Shown: positions 9,711-20,789, numbered from the stretch's first letter. The stretch: 64,000 nt of DNA from Nosema muscidifuracis (GCA_028335825.1 JAIOKI010000003.1:186001-250000), one strand, 5' to 3'. Translations and numbers: made by a program. The notes: a model not told the origin generated them from the letters alone.

Positions 9711-11174
9711 ATGGGATATACAGAATTTGTAAATTTTTATAAAAATTTATTAAATTTTAGTGAAGATGAATGGACAACTTTTATAAAATATATTAAAACA
9801 CCTCTACCTTCAGCAATACGTATCACTTCATCGAAATTTAAACCAAAAATACAAGATGCGTTTGTTAATATGAAAAAAAATAAATATTTTACTGACGTGT
9901 ACGATACAATATACAGAGACTCTTTAAATAAAGATCTAATAATTAATCAAACTAATGTAGGTAACCTTCAACGTCAAGAAGTTGTAAGCATGTTACCTGT
10001 TCTTCTTATGAATTTAGATAGAAATCATAGTGTTCTGGATATGTGTGCTGCTCCTGGTAGTAAAACTAAACAACTTCTTGAAATTGTTAGTGATAATGGG
10101 TTAGTAGTAGCAAATGATTGTAGCAGTAAAAGACTAAATATTTTAGTGACAGAGACATGTAAAACACCTCATAAATCTTTTATGGTACTCAAACATGACG
10201 CATCATTCTTGCCAGTATTTAAAACTGATTTTGATAGAGTGTTGTGTGATGTACCTTGTTCTGGAGATGGTACTGCTAGAAAGAATCCTTTGATGACAGA
10301 GAATTGGGATCTTAAAAGCGCACTTGGATTATCCAATCTTCAGTACAGAATTCTTAAGCATGCAATTAAATTTGTCAAACATGATGGTTTAATTATCTAC
10401 AGTACTTGTTCTTTAAATCCTATTGAAAATGAATGTATTGTACAGAGAGTTGCATTAGAAGAAGATTTAGAAATCGTAGATTTACGAGATAATATAGATG
10501 AAAATTTTTTGTCAAAAGAATTTAAATTTAGAGATGGACTTACTAAATGGGATCTTGAAGTTAAAGAACATAAGGGACTCAATTTAGAATCTATAGATAA
10601 GGATATCGGCTTATCTAAGTGTATAAGGGTGTACCCTCATGATCAAAACACAGGAGGGTTTTTTATTACTGGACTTAGAAAAAAATCAAAAAAAGATTAC
10701 GAAGTTAAAAGTCGAATTCCAAGATTTAACGTATCAGAAATAGATGATAAATTAAAACAAGATTTAGAGAAAGAGTATGATATCAAAAATAAAATACTTG
10801 TACAGAAGGATAAAGGTTTGAATGTCATATACGAAGTATCTAAGACTGTTCTAGATCTTATTAAGAAGAATAAGCTTAATGTCATTTACTGTGGATACAA
10901 ATTATTTGAGAAATGTAATCTTACTGTATCCAAATATAGAATGAAGAATATTTTAAATGAGTTAGGAAAAATTCCTTATGATTTAGAGATAGAAGGTTCT
11001 TGTATGGTAGAAGGTATTAAGAATAAAGAATTAAATTTATCCTTTAATAAAGGGTGTGTAATAATTAAGCTCAAAGATTTTGATATATTAATTAGTGGAT
11101 ATTCATATGGTAATAAGATAGGGCTGTATATTTCTAATAATTTACAGAAAGCTTTGCTTGATTTTACAGATTAA
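9711..11174 (+). CDS. tRNA (cytosine-5) methyltransferase, Trm4/NSUN2 type, copy 1
   Basis: 487 aa. An RNA m5C methyltransferase of the NOL1/NOP2/Sun family: SAM-binding motif DMCAAPGSKT (about 110), motif IV VPCSGDGT with its cysteine at about 183, and motif VI STCSLNPIENE with the catalytic cysteine at about 232. QEVVSMLPV upstream and the C-terminal half (to 487) match the Trm4/Ncl1 family, which modifies tRNA and acts in the nucleus. All catalytic residues are present. A second copy of the same length follows at 11972. The two share tracts close to identical at the DNA level inside a more diverged background. The start context is TACCGTTAAGAATG. Confidence 0.92.
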   Translation: MGYTEFVNFYKNLLNFSEDEWTTFIKYIKTPLPSAIRITSSKFKPKIQDAFVNMKKNKYFTDVYDTIYRDSLNKDLIINQTNVGNLQRQEVVSMLPVLLMNLDRNHSVLDMCAAPGSKTKQLLEIVSDNGLVVANDCSSKRLNILVTETCKTPHKSFMVLKHDASFLPVFKTDFDRVLCDVPCSGDGTARKNPLMTENWDLKSALGLSNLQYRILKHAIKFVKHDGLIIYSTCSLNPIENECIVQRVALEEDLEIVDLRDNIDENFLSKEFKFRDGLTKWDLEVKEHKGLNLESIDKDIGLSKCIRVYPHDQNTGGFFITGLRKKSKKDYEVKSRIPRFNVSEIDDKLKQDLEKEYDIKNKILVQKDKGLNVIYEVSKTVLDLIKKNKLNVIYCGYKLFEKCNLTVSKYRMKNILNELGKIPYDLEIEGSCMVEGIKNKELNLSFNKGCVIIKLKDFDILISGYSYGNKIGLYISNNLQKALLDFTD

Positions 11175-11971
11175 TTAAATTTAATTAAAAATTATTAATT
11201 TATCTTAGTAGCTCATTTATTATTTTTTTATAATTAACACAATAATGAAATTGACTTGCTTTTTAGATCGAATTAACTCTTTTTGTATTTAAGAAAATAT
11301 TATAAAAATAAGTTTTACATTCTTATACAAACTATGTAAGAAGTTATATATAGTAAAAAGGAAATCTAAATTTTTGTCATAATCATATTTACTAATCAGT
11401 AAAATAATTCAATAAATACAACAATAGAATAAATGTAATAAAAATATTTGTCGTTTTATTTTTATTTGTATACTTTTTTATGAAAATATAGTCTTCTTAT
11501 TAATGGAATAAGCGGAAGAACGATTTTTATTATCATGAATCAAAAAGTTAATTAATTCTAAAAAAATATAATTTTATTTATAACTTGCATTGAACTAGTG
11601 ATTTATTACGAAATATTGAGTATCAAACTTTCTTATAAGTTGAATCAATTTCAATCTTATACATTTCATAATTGAAAGCTTGACAGATGACGTGTATTTG
11701 AATTGTTGACTAAATTATTTATTACTAATATTGTAAAAACTCATGATTTTTATTAAAAAAAATGATAAAAGTGATAAATGAAAATTTCTTTATGATCAAA
11801 TTGACGAGATGTTTACAAATTATTTCAATACAAACAAAACATTTTTTGGAGGGAAAATTAAAAATTTCATATTAAAAATTATATCGTCTAAAACTCTTGT
11901 TATAAACAATCTGTGCAAACAAAAAATTAAATTAAAAATCTGCTATAAATAGATTTTTTCTCGTACCCGCT
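11175..11971. other. Gap between the two methyltransferase copies, nothing seen
   Basis: 797 bp, slightly less AT-biased than other gaps and without tandem repeats. I see no gene. It shows no obvious similarity to the 5' flank of copy 1, so the duplication is not simply a recent tandem copy including flanks. Confidence 0.55.
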
Positions 11972-13435
11972 ATGGGATACAACGAATTTGTAAATTATTA
12001 TCGGTCCATATTAAACTTCACCGAAGATGAGTTTCAGACATTCTGTGACTCTTTGAAAATTCCTTTATTATCAGCTTTACGAATAACTGATACAAAATTT
12101 AAAGGACGCGTCGAAAAAAGACTTAAAGATCTGAAGAAGAATAAGTACTTCGCTGATGTGTACGAAGCTAGTAAAAAAAATCTTCCTCATAGAAATTTTA
12201 TAGTGAATCAGACCAAAGTTGGTCATATTCAGAGACAAGAGGTTGTCAGTATGCTTCCTGTACTACTTATGGGTATGAAAAAAGAATTTAGTGTTCTGGA
12301 TATGTGTGCTGCTCCTGGTAGTAAAACTAAACAACTTCTTGAAATGATAGGTGATGAAGGACTTGTAGTTTGTAATGAAGTAAGTGAAAATAGATTACAT
12401 GTTTTGGTATCAGAAACTTGTAAAATACCAAGGAAATCTTTTATGGTAGTAAAACACGATGCTTCTAAGCTACCAGTATTTAAAAATGATTTTGATAGAG
12501 TGTTGTGTGATGTACCTTGTTCTGGAGATGGTACTTCTAGAAAGAATCCAGAAGTCATACCCACATGGAGTATAAAAAACTCATTGTCGTTATGTAATCT
12601 TCAGTACAAGATACTAAAAAGAGCTTTAAAGTTTATTAAAGACGATGGACTTGTTATCTACAGTACTTGTTCTTTGAATCCTATTGAAAATGAATGTATT
12701 GTACAGAGAGTTGCATTAGAAGAAGATTTAGAAATCGTAGATTTACGAGATAATATAGATGAAAAATTATTGTCAAAAGAATTTAAATTTAGAGATGGAC
12801 TTACTAAATGGGATCTTGAAGTTAAAGAACATAAAGGACTCAATTTGGAATCTATAGATAAGGATATCGGCTTATCTAAGTGTATAAGGGTGTACCCTCA
12901 TGATCAAAACACAGGAGGATTTTTTATTACTGGACTTAGAAAAAAGACTCCAAAGCAACAAGATATACATTGGGGTAAACCAAGGCTTCCTATATACATA
13001 GTTGATGATAAAATGAAAGCAGCACTGAGTAAAGAATATGATATCAAAGATAAAACACTTATACAGAGAAGAAAAGGTGCCACTGTAATTTATGAGGTAA
13101 GTAAAGAAGTACTGACAATTATGAAGAAGACATCTCTTAATGTGATGTATTTCGGTTACAAATTGTTCGAAAGATGTTCCTTATGCGAATCTGGATTCTT
13201 TTTGAAAACAGTGATAGATGAATCTTGTAATAGAACTTATGATCTAGAACTTAAAGGGGATAATTTAGTAGAGGGAGTTGAAAAAAAGATAGTAGAAATT
13301 AAACATAAGAAAGGAAGTGTGATTATACTATTAAAAGAATTTGATACTCTTGTTAGTGGGTATTCACATGGAGATAAAATTACTTTAAATCTTAATGATA
13401 AATTACAAAGAGCATTAAGAGATTATGTAAGGTAA
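11972..13435 (+). CDS. tRNA (cytosine-5) methyltransferase, Trm4/NSUN2 type, copy 2
   Basis: 487 aa, same length and domain order as the gene at 9711. The SAM motif DMCAAPGSKT, VPCSGDGT and STCSLNPIENE are all intact, so it is probably active. The N-terminal 90 and C-terminal 165 residues differ at many positions from copy 1, while residues about 228-325 are almost identical. The start has a strong ACCCGCTATG signal, unlike the weaker ACCG context of copy 1, so expression may differ. Two retained, catalytically complete copies suggest dosage or split tRNA substrates; this is inference. Confidence 0.92.
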   Translation: MGYNEFVNYYRSILNFTEDEFQTFCDSLKIPLLSALRITDTKFKGRVEKRLKDLKKNKYFADVYEASKKNLPHRNFIVNQTKVGHIQRQEVVSMLPVLLMGMKKEFSVLDMCAAPGSKTKQLLEMIGDEGLVVCNEVSENRLHVLVSETCKIPRKSFMVVKHDASKLPVFKNDFDRVLCDVPCSGDGTSRKNPEVIPTWSIKNSLSLCNLQYKILKRALKFIKDDGLVIYSTCSLNPIENECIVQRVALEEDLEIVDLRDNIDEKLLSKEFKFRDGLTKWDLEVKEHKGLNLESIDKDIGLSKCIRVYPHDQNTGGFFITGLRKKTPKQQDIHWGKPRLPIYIVDDKMKAALSKEYDIKDKTLIQRRKGATVIYEVSKEVLTIMKKTSLNVMYFGYKLFERCSLCESGFFLKTVIDESCNRTYDLELKGDNLVEGVEKKIVEIKHKKGSVIILLKEFDTLVSGYSHGDKITLNLNDKLQRALRDYVR

Positions 13436-14273
13436 AATAAATAATTTATTAAAAATTAATTATGTGATTATAAATAGATCAATTTTTCTAATGTATAAAG
13501 TATTTGTAATAGTGATATCTAAAAATACGTATATTTAGTTTATAAAAATTAATTATGTGATTGTAAAAAGATCAATTTTTCTAATTTACCAAGTATTTGA
13601 TATAGTGATATCTAAAAATACATATATCTAATTTTGATAAATTAATTATGTAATTAACTTTGTCAACTTTCTCTGAAATATAATCTTTCTACATTTATTA
13701 AAATTATCAGTTTTATATCTTTTTGACAATATTTTACTTAGCATTATGGCAAATCATTATTTATCACGCTAAATTTAAAAATTTCAATCGACTTCATAAA
13801 TTAAAAAATACGTCACCATTTCACTTTACACGTCAAATTCCTTATAAGACTTCATTTTTTGATAATTAACTTCATACAATAAGATTATCTATATAAATAA
13901 ATTAATTAAGAGATGTTATAGAATCAATTACGCTATTTAAAGTCCTTCAAATAAAAGAATTATTTCATAGATATAAATTAATTTAAGAGGTGTTATAAAA
14001 ATTATTACGTTATTTAAATTTCTTCAAATAAAAGAATTATTTACATAGAATATAAATTATATTAACTTTTAATACTTATTCTTGATATATTTTCTCTAAA
14101 AATTCATCTAATGTTTAATGCTAAATATCATTAGTGAATGGCGTAAATATTCATATTACTTGGTAAATGATAATAAAATTTTATTTTAGAGTTTAAAATA
14201 TTAGAATGAATAATAAAAGCCAACAATATAATGATTTTTAACTAATTAAATTTAAATTTTTTTATCCCAATAA
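13436..14273. repeat. Gap with two unrelated tandem duplications (93-bp and 77-bp periods)
   Basis: At 13451-13640 a 93-bp unit beginning AAAAATTAATTATGTGATT is present twice, plus the start of a third copy. At 13901-14050 a 77-bp unit beginning ATTAATTAAGAG is present twice, with a few differences. The rest is plain AT-rich sequence; no gene seen. Confidence 0.8.
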
Positions 14274-14651
14274 ATGTATCTCTCATTTATTTTTTTTCTT
14301 ACTAAATTTATTTACTGTACTGAAAAAGTAAAGCTTATTAATTTAAACACTATAGAACAACCATCATCTAATCATATTATAGAAATAACTAAAGACATAG
14401 AATCAGTTACTTCTGTAGAAGAATATAGTATTAGAAAAATTTTGGCAAAGATATTTTGTAGAACACCATGTAAATGTTTATATTTCATACTGATAGATAT
14501 TATTACTATAATTGGAATTTTTTGCATTATTGGTGGCATATTGTATAAATACTATCCAATTTTAATTATAGGTCTATTTTCTTTATTTATAACAGGTATG
14601 CTTCATAAGCTATATAAAATTATGATTTGGTGGTGCAATGCTAGATCTTAA
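14274..14651 (+). CDS. Small signal-peptide + two-TM protein, tandem family member 1
   Basis: 125 aa, not a known family. N-terminal signal peptide (about 1-15, ending FIYC), a short polar luminal segment (20-60), a Cys-rich turn (CRTPCKCLYF, about 62-71), then two hydrophobic segments (about 72-90 and 92-108) with GIFCIIGGILY between them, and a short tail. The GIF(C/L)xxxG motif recurs in the genes at 14902 and 16436, which have the same layout and strand. The start has ATCCCAATAAATG. Secretory-route location is inferred from the signal peptide. Confidence 0.75.
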   Translation: MYLSFIFFLTKFIYCTEKVKLINLNTIEQPSSNHIIEITKDIESVTSVEEYSIRKILAKIFCRTPCKCLYFILIDIITIIGIFCIIGGILYKYYPILIIGLFSLFITGMLHKLYKIMIWWCNARS

Positions 14652-14901
14652 AATAATAAATTTACTTAATTTATTTTTTGTTAAAATTTTTAATGATTTT
14701 GAATAAAAAATATGTGTATTAAAATTTTTAATTAAATCAAAGGAATGTTCAACAATAAACAAAATATTGTTTACAATATACTAAAAATACATTTTATATG
14801 TTTATATATATTAAGTAATAGATATATAATATATATATACTTACGAATTTTAATTAATATACTTTAAAACATTAAATTAATTCAGCCCTTTTATAAATAT
14901 A

Positions 14902-15330
14902 ATGTTTAATTTACTCTACTTAATTTCAGTATATTCCTCTAATTATGATCTAATGGAATTTTCTTTTACTCAAGAAGAGCTTGGATCCTATCTAATTGAT
15001 AAAAATTCTAGAACACAATTAATTCAAAAAGATAATGATCAAACTTTTAGAAATTCATTGAATGAAAGTAAATCTGAAAAAACAAACAATTCTTATGTAA
15101 ATTGTTGCTCATTTTCTTGTCTTATGTTTTACACTCTCTTAGTGGTGTTTACTATCTTAACTGGTATCTTTTTGTGTGCTAGTGGGTACGTCTTAGAAAA
15201 TGAATGGTACACTAAGATAGGTGGAATAATCATAGGAGCAGGAATTCTTTATACAATTGCTATTCTTGTTTTGTATAAATTCACAGGAGCTAGGTCTGAT
15301 GTGTATTATGGAATACCGATATTTTTTTAA
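14902..15330 (+). CDS. Small signal-peptide + two-TM protein, tandem family member 2
   Basis: 142 aa. Signal peptide about 1-14, polar acidic segment about 15-70, Cys-containing NCCSFSCLMF (about 68-77), TM1 about 78-97 with TGIFLCASG, TM2 about 106-128, and a short C-terminal tail. The GIFLC(A/I)xG signature is shared almost exactly with member 3 (SGIFLCING). The start follows GCCCTTTTATAAATATAATG. Confidence 0.75.
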   Translation: MFNLLYLISVYSSNYDLMEFSFTQEELGSYLIDKNSRTQLIQKDNDQTFRNSLNESKSEKTNNSYVNCCSFSCLMFYTLLVVFTILTGIFLCASGYVLENEWYTKIGGIIIGAGILYTIAILVLYKFTGARSDVYYGIPIFF

Positions 15331-16435
15331 GAATTAAAAAATTTGTTATTATTTAATTTAAAAGATTATAAATTTTTTTATCATAAGTTAAAATATTTTA
15401 TGTATTTAATAAATAGTTATGTTGTAATATTTATTTAATTTATTTTAATGAATAATCTATAAATATAACTAACAGGGTGAAGAATACACCATTTGTATTT
15501 TGTATATCATATTTATGAATGTTTTTTATATATACATTGTAAAATGATGAATTAATATCTGATTTATTAAAATTCATTCAAAGTAATTTAATATTATTTT
15601 ATATTTTTAAAGTTAAAGACCAATAATCATTCCTTATTGGTTTATATTTGATAAATAAGAAGTCTTTATATGCGTTTTACTGTTGATATCATAAAATATA
15701 GATATATGTCTAAGAAAAATTAGGATAAAATAATGGAAATACTTATATTTGATTTATGTTATTAGATAGTTTAGCATATCTTATTTTTGATAAAATTAAT
15801 AAATAAGTTAAATAGATATTTATAAAAAATTTATTGAATAGGTTAATAAGATATTTATAAGAAACTTAATAAATAAGTTAAAACATATTTATAAGAAATT
15901 TAATAAATAAGTTAATAAGATATTTTTGATAAAATGTAATACCTTATTTTAATTTACTATTGGTAATTTCTTATACTTGTATTAAAATATAAAACTTTTA
16001 ATACTAAAGTAGAATTTTATTTTATATAAGAATTATTTGAATTAACTTTAAATCTATTTGTATTTAGTAATAAATTATCTAATAATAATTTTTTATAAGA
16101 AATATATTACTAAAATTGATAATGTTTATTTCATAAGCTTATTTATCTTTATAATTATATTGAAAGTATTATAAAAAAATTTGATCAAAATTGAATAAAA
16201 CATTTTGTGATGTTGTATGACGTCATTTCACAATTGAAGAGTCTAATGGTACAACAACTTATAAAATATATTTATTACAAGAATTTTAAAAAAAATATCA
16301 TCTTCTTATCATATCTCTATAAATAAATTAATAAATTTACTATTATGCATTCATATCTATTTTTTTAATAAACAAAAATTTGTCAATTATTTTTTAATTT
16401 AATTAGTTATTTTTATACAAGTTTAATAATACCCC
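15331..16435. repeat. 1.1-kb gap with AT-rich short repeats
   Basis: At 15795-15930 a unit of about 35-38 bp (AATAAATAAGTTAA plus GATATTTATAAGAAA) recurs about four times. I looked for a decayed copy of the flanking small TM gene family and saw none. The rest is featureless AT-rich DNA. Confidence 0.65.
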
Positions 16436-16801
16436 ATGATTAAATTTCTATACTTATTGATTGTATACACGTCAACTAATGAACAATTAATTATTCCTCT
16501 AGATAATATTGATGTCTACAATCCTACTACTATTGAGATAGAGAAACCAATTATGAATAAATGTTTCCAAAAACAGTTATCAGGATTATATTTTACCATA
16601 GGTAGTGTTATTGTACTTTCTATACTACTTTCAGGAATATTTTTATGTATAAATGGGAATAAGAATGTATTAACAGGAGGAATACTAGTTTGTATAAGTA
16701 TAATATTTATAATTTTATATTTTATATGGAACTTCTTCTTTTATCGAGATAATGAAAAAGATCAAGAAAAATTAATTTATTATTTTAATAATAGTAATTA
16801 A
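16436..16801 (+). CDS. Small signal-peptide + two-TM protein, tandem family member 3
   Basis: 121 aa. Signal peptide about 1-14, polar segment to about 48, TM1 about 49-72 with LSGIFLCINGN, TM2 about 77-102, and a charged tail (DNEKDQEK) that is probably cytosolic. It has the same layout and GIFLC signature as the two genes upstream on the same strand. The start has a very tight ACCCCATG signal. Confidence 0.75.
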   Translation: MIKFLYLLIVYTSTNEQLIIPLDNIDVYNPTTIEIEKPIMNKCFQKQLSGLYFTIGSVIVLSILLSGIFLCINGNKNVLTGGILVCISIIFIILYFIWNFFFYRDNEKDQEKLIYYFNNSN

Positions 16802-16950
16802 ATTATTAGTTATTATAAGATGTATTTAAGAATAATTTAATTACTACTTAATATAGTAGTATACATATTAATTAAATTATTAGTTATTATAAGATATATT
16901 TAAGGATAATTTAATTACTACTTAATATAGTAGGATACATATTAATAATC
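16801..16950. repeat. 74-bp tandem duplication after family member 3
   Basis: A 74-bp unit beginning AATTATTAGTTATTATAAGA occurs at about 16801 and 16875 with only a few differences. It starts at the gene's stop codon. Confidence 0.8.
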
Positions 16951-16979
16951 TTTTATTTTAATATATATATTGCATATTC

Positions 16980-17460
16980 TGTTTCCATTCGAAAATGCAG
17001 TGTAAAATTTAAGACTCAATAGGATTTTATTTTTTTACATTATATCATTAGATATCTTTCATTCATCACAAAATACTCTTCAGCAATTGTCCATGGTCAT
17101 CTTAAGTATCATCATTTACATGTATTCTTCTATTTAATTTTATATTTGCTCTCTTGAAGTTCAATAAAATATCGTTACAACGTACGGGATAATTCTAGAT
17201 TTTTACTTGGACAGGAATGATTTATGAGAAAATTATATTTTTCCTTTTTTCTTCTTCTCTACTATTCATAAGTTATTAAAGACTGTGATTCGTAGTTCTA
17301 TTATTCAAACTTCTTTCCTAATTCTATCAATGATGCATATATCAAAATTATATTTTACTTCAATAGCACTTTAAATTCGTGAATATACTCTGATTTCGAC
17401 ATCCTTCGTAGCAATATATTCTTATAAGGAGTGATTCCCAGTCTTCTTAATACTCATTTT
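16980..17460. other. Less AT-rich pocket, possible decayed coding remnant
   Basis: Within the 757-bp gap this stretch is visibly richer in G and C than the surrounding spacer and lacks repeats. On the minus strand short open pieces occur, but no block can be assigned to a family with confidence. A decayed mobile element or gene is the likeliest explanation. Confidence 0.3.
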
Positions 17461-17558
17461 AATTAACAAAAATATACATTAGAATTATCAAAAATATATA
17501 TTAGAATTATCAATATTTTAATTAACAAAATATGTCAAGATAAAATAAAATATTTAAA

Positions 17559-19265
17559 TTATTTTTTTAATAAAGATATCTCTACTTCAGTAAGAACATC
17601 AGGTATTACTTTATTAATTAGATTATCATAATCCTTAAGTATTTCTTGTACGTCTGGTACACTCTTAATAAATATATTAGATAGATCAATATCAGATACA
17701 GTATATTTAAAATTCATCTTACTGAGATATTCATTGGTATCTTTAAAATACTCAGATTTAAAATTATGATTCACTCCTCTTAAGAATTCTTTGAATAACT
17801 CATTAATTTCTATATATAAAATAAATCTTAATATTTTAGCATAATTATTCGTAAATATTTCATCATTCTTCTTAATTCTTTCAATAACTTCTTTTTTAAT
17901 ATCTTCTTTTTTTAGTAGCTTAATTAATTCATTCTTATTAATAATACTACACATGTATAAAGAATGTACAAAAAGAATATATAATGATGGAGTGTATCCT
18001 TTCATAATATTATCAATAGCTTTATCTAATATATCAGTATCCCTTAGTATGTATACTATATATTCTAGTTCGTTTACTTTTTCATCATTAAATCTTATAC
18101 AAGATGATTTGAACATTTCAAATTCCTCTTCGCTTATAAGAAGTCTTTCTTTTTTATCCAAATCACAACTTATTTCGTATCCATTAATATTAATAATTTT
18201 ATCTTTAATATAAACGTATACAAAATTAACTTTATTATCATCTTCTAAATTAATTTTATTATCATCTTTTAAATTAATTTTATTATTAACTTTATTAGTA
18301 TCTTTTAACTTAATTTTATTATTATCTTTTAAATTAATTTTATTATTAAATTTTAAATTAACTTTATTATCATCTTTTAAATTAATTTTATTATCATCTT
18401 TTAAATTAATTTTATTATTAATTTTATTATCATCTTCTAAATCAATTTTATTACCATCAATTAAATCATATTGATATCTTCTGTAAATCAATAAATTTTC
18501 TCGTTCACTATCTTCTTCAAAATTAAATTTTCCTTCATCAGATAAAATACTGCCTGTGTTAGATAAATGTTTAAGAAGAGGTATATCAAGATATTTAGTA
18601 AGATATTCTTTATAATCAGAATTCTTTGTTAAATTATTTATAATTGAAATTTTAAGTTCATTATCAATTTTAATATCAGTATAATCTATTACATACATTC
18701 TTATTTTTTTATCTACAATAACGTATAAAGATATTTTATCGTATTCTGTTTGAAAAGTAGTAACTCGATTTTCTTTATATTTCAGTATGTAAATAAGATG
18801 ACGTGTATTTTTAGATATGGCAATATAATCAGGTACGAAATCATCTTTCTTATCGTATTCTTGTACAACATTATGTAAAGCTTTTAAACTTTCATACTTA
18901 AGATTGACATTTTCTTTTAAAGATTTAGCAAATAGACTTTCATTAATCTTATCATTTATAAGTATGTATCCTAAATTACCGTGTATAATTGTTGTACTGG
19001 TATGTTGAAGAATTGTATAAATATAATCTAAATTATTATGTAAAGATGTATCTGGTAATTTAAATTTCTCGTAATAGAAATAGTCACCATCATCGTATCC
19101 AATAACTTCGACATACCTTACATCTAAATTTATTATATATAGAGTCACTTTTGAATCAACATCTATTTCAAAATAATCTTTTTTAGATAGAATTGTAGAT
19201 AAAATACTGTTTTTTAAGTTAATAACTGATGATATAATAAATAACAGGTAGAATAAAATTTTCAT
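17559..19265 (-). CDS. Predicted secreted protein with Lys/Asp/Asn repeat array
   Basis: 568 aa, not recognised. A strong signal peptide (about 1-18) is followed by a folded-looking region to about 265, then a low-complexity array at about 268-350 made of repeated D-D-N-K-I-N-L-K units (8 or 11 aa), then a mostly helical C-terminal region to 568. No TM segment is seen after the signal peptide and no clear ER-retention signal, so secretion is plausible. The start is supported by TCCCTTATG. The repeat array at the DNA level (AAATTAATTTTATTATCA units) is prone to length change. Confidence 0.75.
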   Translation of the reverse strand: MKILFYLLFIISSVINLKNSILSTILSKKDYFEIDVDSKVTLYIINLDVRYVEVIGYDDGDYFYYEKFKLPDTSLHNNLDYIYTILQHTSTTIIHGNLGYILINDKINESLFAKSLKENVNLKYESLKALHNVVQEYDKKDDFVPDYIAISKNTRHLIYILKYKENRVTTFQTEYDKISLYVIVDKKIRMYVIDYTDIKIDNELKISIINNLTKNSDYKEYLTKYLDIPLLKHLSNTGSILSDEGKFNFEEDSERENLLIYRRYQYDLIDGNKIDLEDDNKINNKINLKDDNKINLKDDNKVNLKFNNKINLKDNNKIKLKDTNKVNNKINLKDDNKINLEDDNKVNFVYVYIKDKIININGYEISCDLDKKERLLISEEEFEMFKSSCIRFNDEKVNELEYIVYILRDTDILDKAIDNIMKGYTPSLYILFVHSLYMCSIINKNELIKLLKKEDIKKEVIERIKKNDEIFTNNYAKILRFILYIEINELFKEFLRGVNHNFKSEYFKDTNEYLSKMNFKYTVSDIDLSNIFIKSVPDVQEILKDYDNLINKVIPDVLTEVEISLLKK

Positions 19266-19822
19266 AAGGGATATAAAATATTTGTTTATATAATTAATTA
19301 CACATCATTAAATTAAAAAAAATATTTTTAAATAAATACCTTTAATAATTCAAAATATTAAAATATTATCAAATCAACGAGATTAATATTTTTTAAAATT
19401 TCCTAATATCAATAAAAAATATTAGATTTTTATGATTATCTTTTGAATAAAATTTATTAATAAAGTTAAGTAATAATTAAAATTTATCATTAAGGTTAAG
19501 TAATAATTAAAAATTAATTGATAAACTTAAGTAATAATTAAAAATTTATTAAGATTAAGTAATAATTAAAATTTATCAATAAGATTATAAAATATAATTA
19601 AAAATAATTGATAAGGCTAAGTAATAATTAAAAATTAATTAATAAAATAATAAATATAGATTTATTTAAATTCCAACTATAAATATTCTTAATTATTCAA
19701 TTTATTACTTTTGAATATCTAAAAGTTTAGTTTCTTAAATACAAAAGTATTTTAATAATGACAATTTTAAACATATTGATCTCTTTTTTCCAATATCAAT
19801 TAATAGAATATACCTTATTTTC

Positions 19823-19873
19823 TTAATTTTTTGAATTCTTATTTCAAATTAAAATAAGAATTCAAAAAATTAA
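19823..19873. repeat. Long perfect inverted repeat, 22-bp arms
   Basis: Left arm 19823-19844 and right arm 19852-19873 are perfect reverse complements, centred on GAATTC, with a 7-bp loop. Neither flanking gene is near enough for this to be an obvious terminator. Confidence 0.8.
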
Positions 19874-20049
19874 AATTATTTCTTATTTTATCAAATGAAA
19901 AAAACATTTGTTATTTTTAATTAATATGAAATAAAAAAATTACTCACAATAAGATTTTTAAATTATGATTTGATCTTAATTTTAAGATTATAATTACAAA
20001 TTAGATTAAATTTATATCTTATTCTAGTATCTTGTATATATTTATAATA

Positions 20050-20077
20050 ATTACTTTTACTAGGAAGTAAAAGTAAT
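20050..20077. repeat. Short perfect hairpin, 12-bp arms, 4-bp loop
   Basis: ATTACTTTTACT, loop AGGA, then the exact reverse complement. Function unknown. Confidence 0.7.
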
Positions 20078-20789
20078 ATCTATCAGGTATTAAATATAAC
20101 AAAAATATTAATTTCTAGTTTAAGAGAATAAAGTTATAATATAAAATATAATAATTAAGTTTATAAAAATATTTAGAAATGATGGTAGAAAAAGATAAAT
20201 GAATAAGATTATTTAACATTTTTGTCATTCTAAATCTTTTACTTTATTAATTAAATGTATTCTTAAAATTAGAATATTTCTGTATTTTGTTAATCTTATA
20301 TGTGAAATATTAAATAAAAAGAAAGATTTATTTATTTTTAAAAAAGATTTTAAATATAGTAAAATGAATAACAGGATTTTATATTTTAATAGTTAATAAG
20401 AAGAAAAATATATTTATTTTTAAAAGAGATTTGAAATATAGTAAAATGAATAACAGGATTTTATATTTTTATAGTTAATAAGAAGAAAAATAAAAATTTA
20501 TAGTTCTAATCTAAACTTATTCTCTTTTCTTTGATAGTGTTTGGAATTATTGAAGGTATATTCTATTAAAAATTAATATACTTCTAATAAATTTAATATA
20601 TTCTTCAAGTATTAACTTGTTTTATTTTAGAACTTTTACTTACATAAATATTTAATATTAGTTTAGAATTTTTATCAGAGAATATATTATTCATAAATTT
20701 ACAAATATTAAAAAAATGTATTAATTCTGAAGATTTAAAAATCTTACTGATTTTATATTTAGTCACTTAATTAAAAAATAAGGAAAAAA

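Noticed and set aside
10397-12843. Near-identical antisense open frames within the two methyltransferase genes
   Set aside because: They are mirror images of the converted coding tract and have no start signal.
15331-16435. A fourth, decayed member of the small two-TM family between members 2 and 3
   Set aside because: No signal-peptide or GIFLC-like remnant could be found on either strand.
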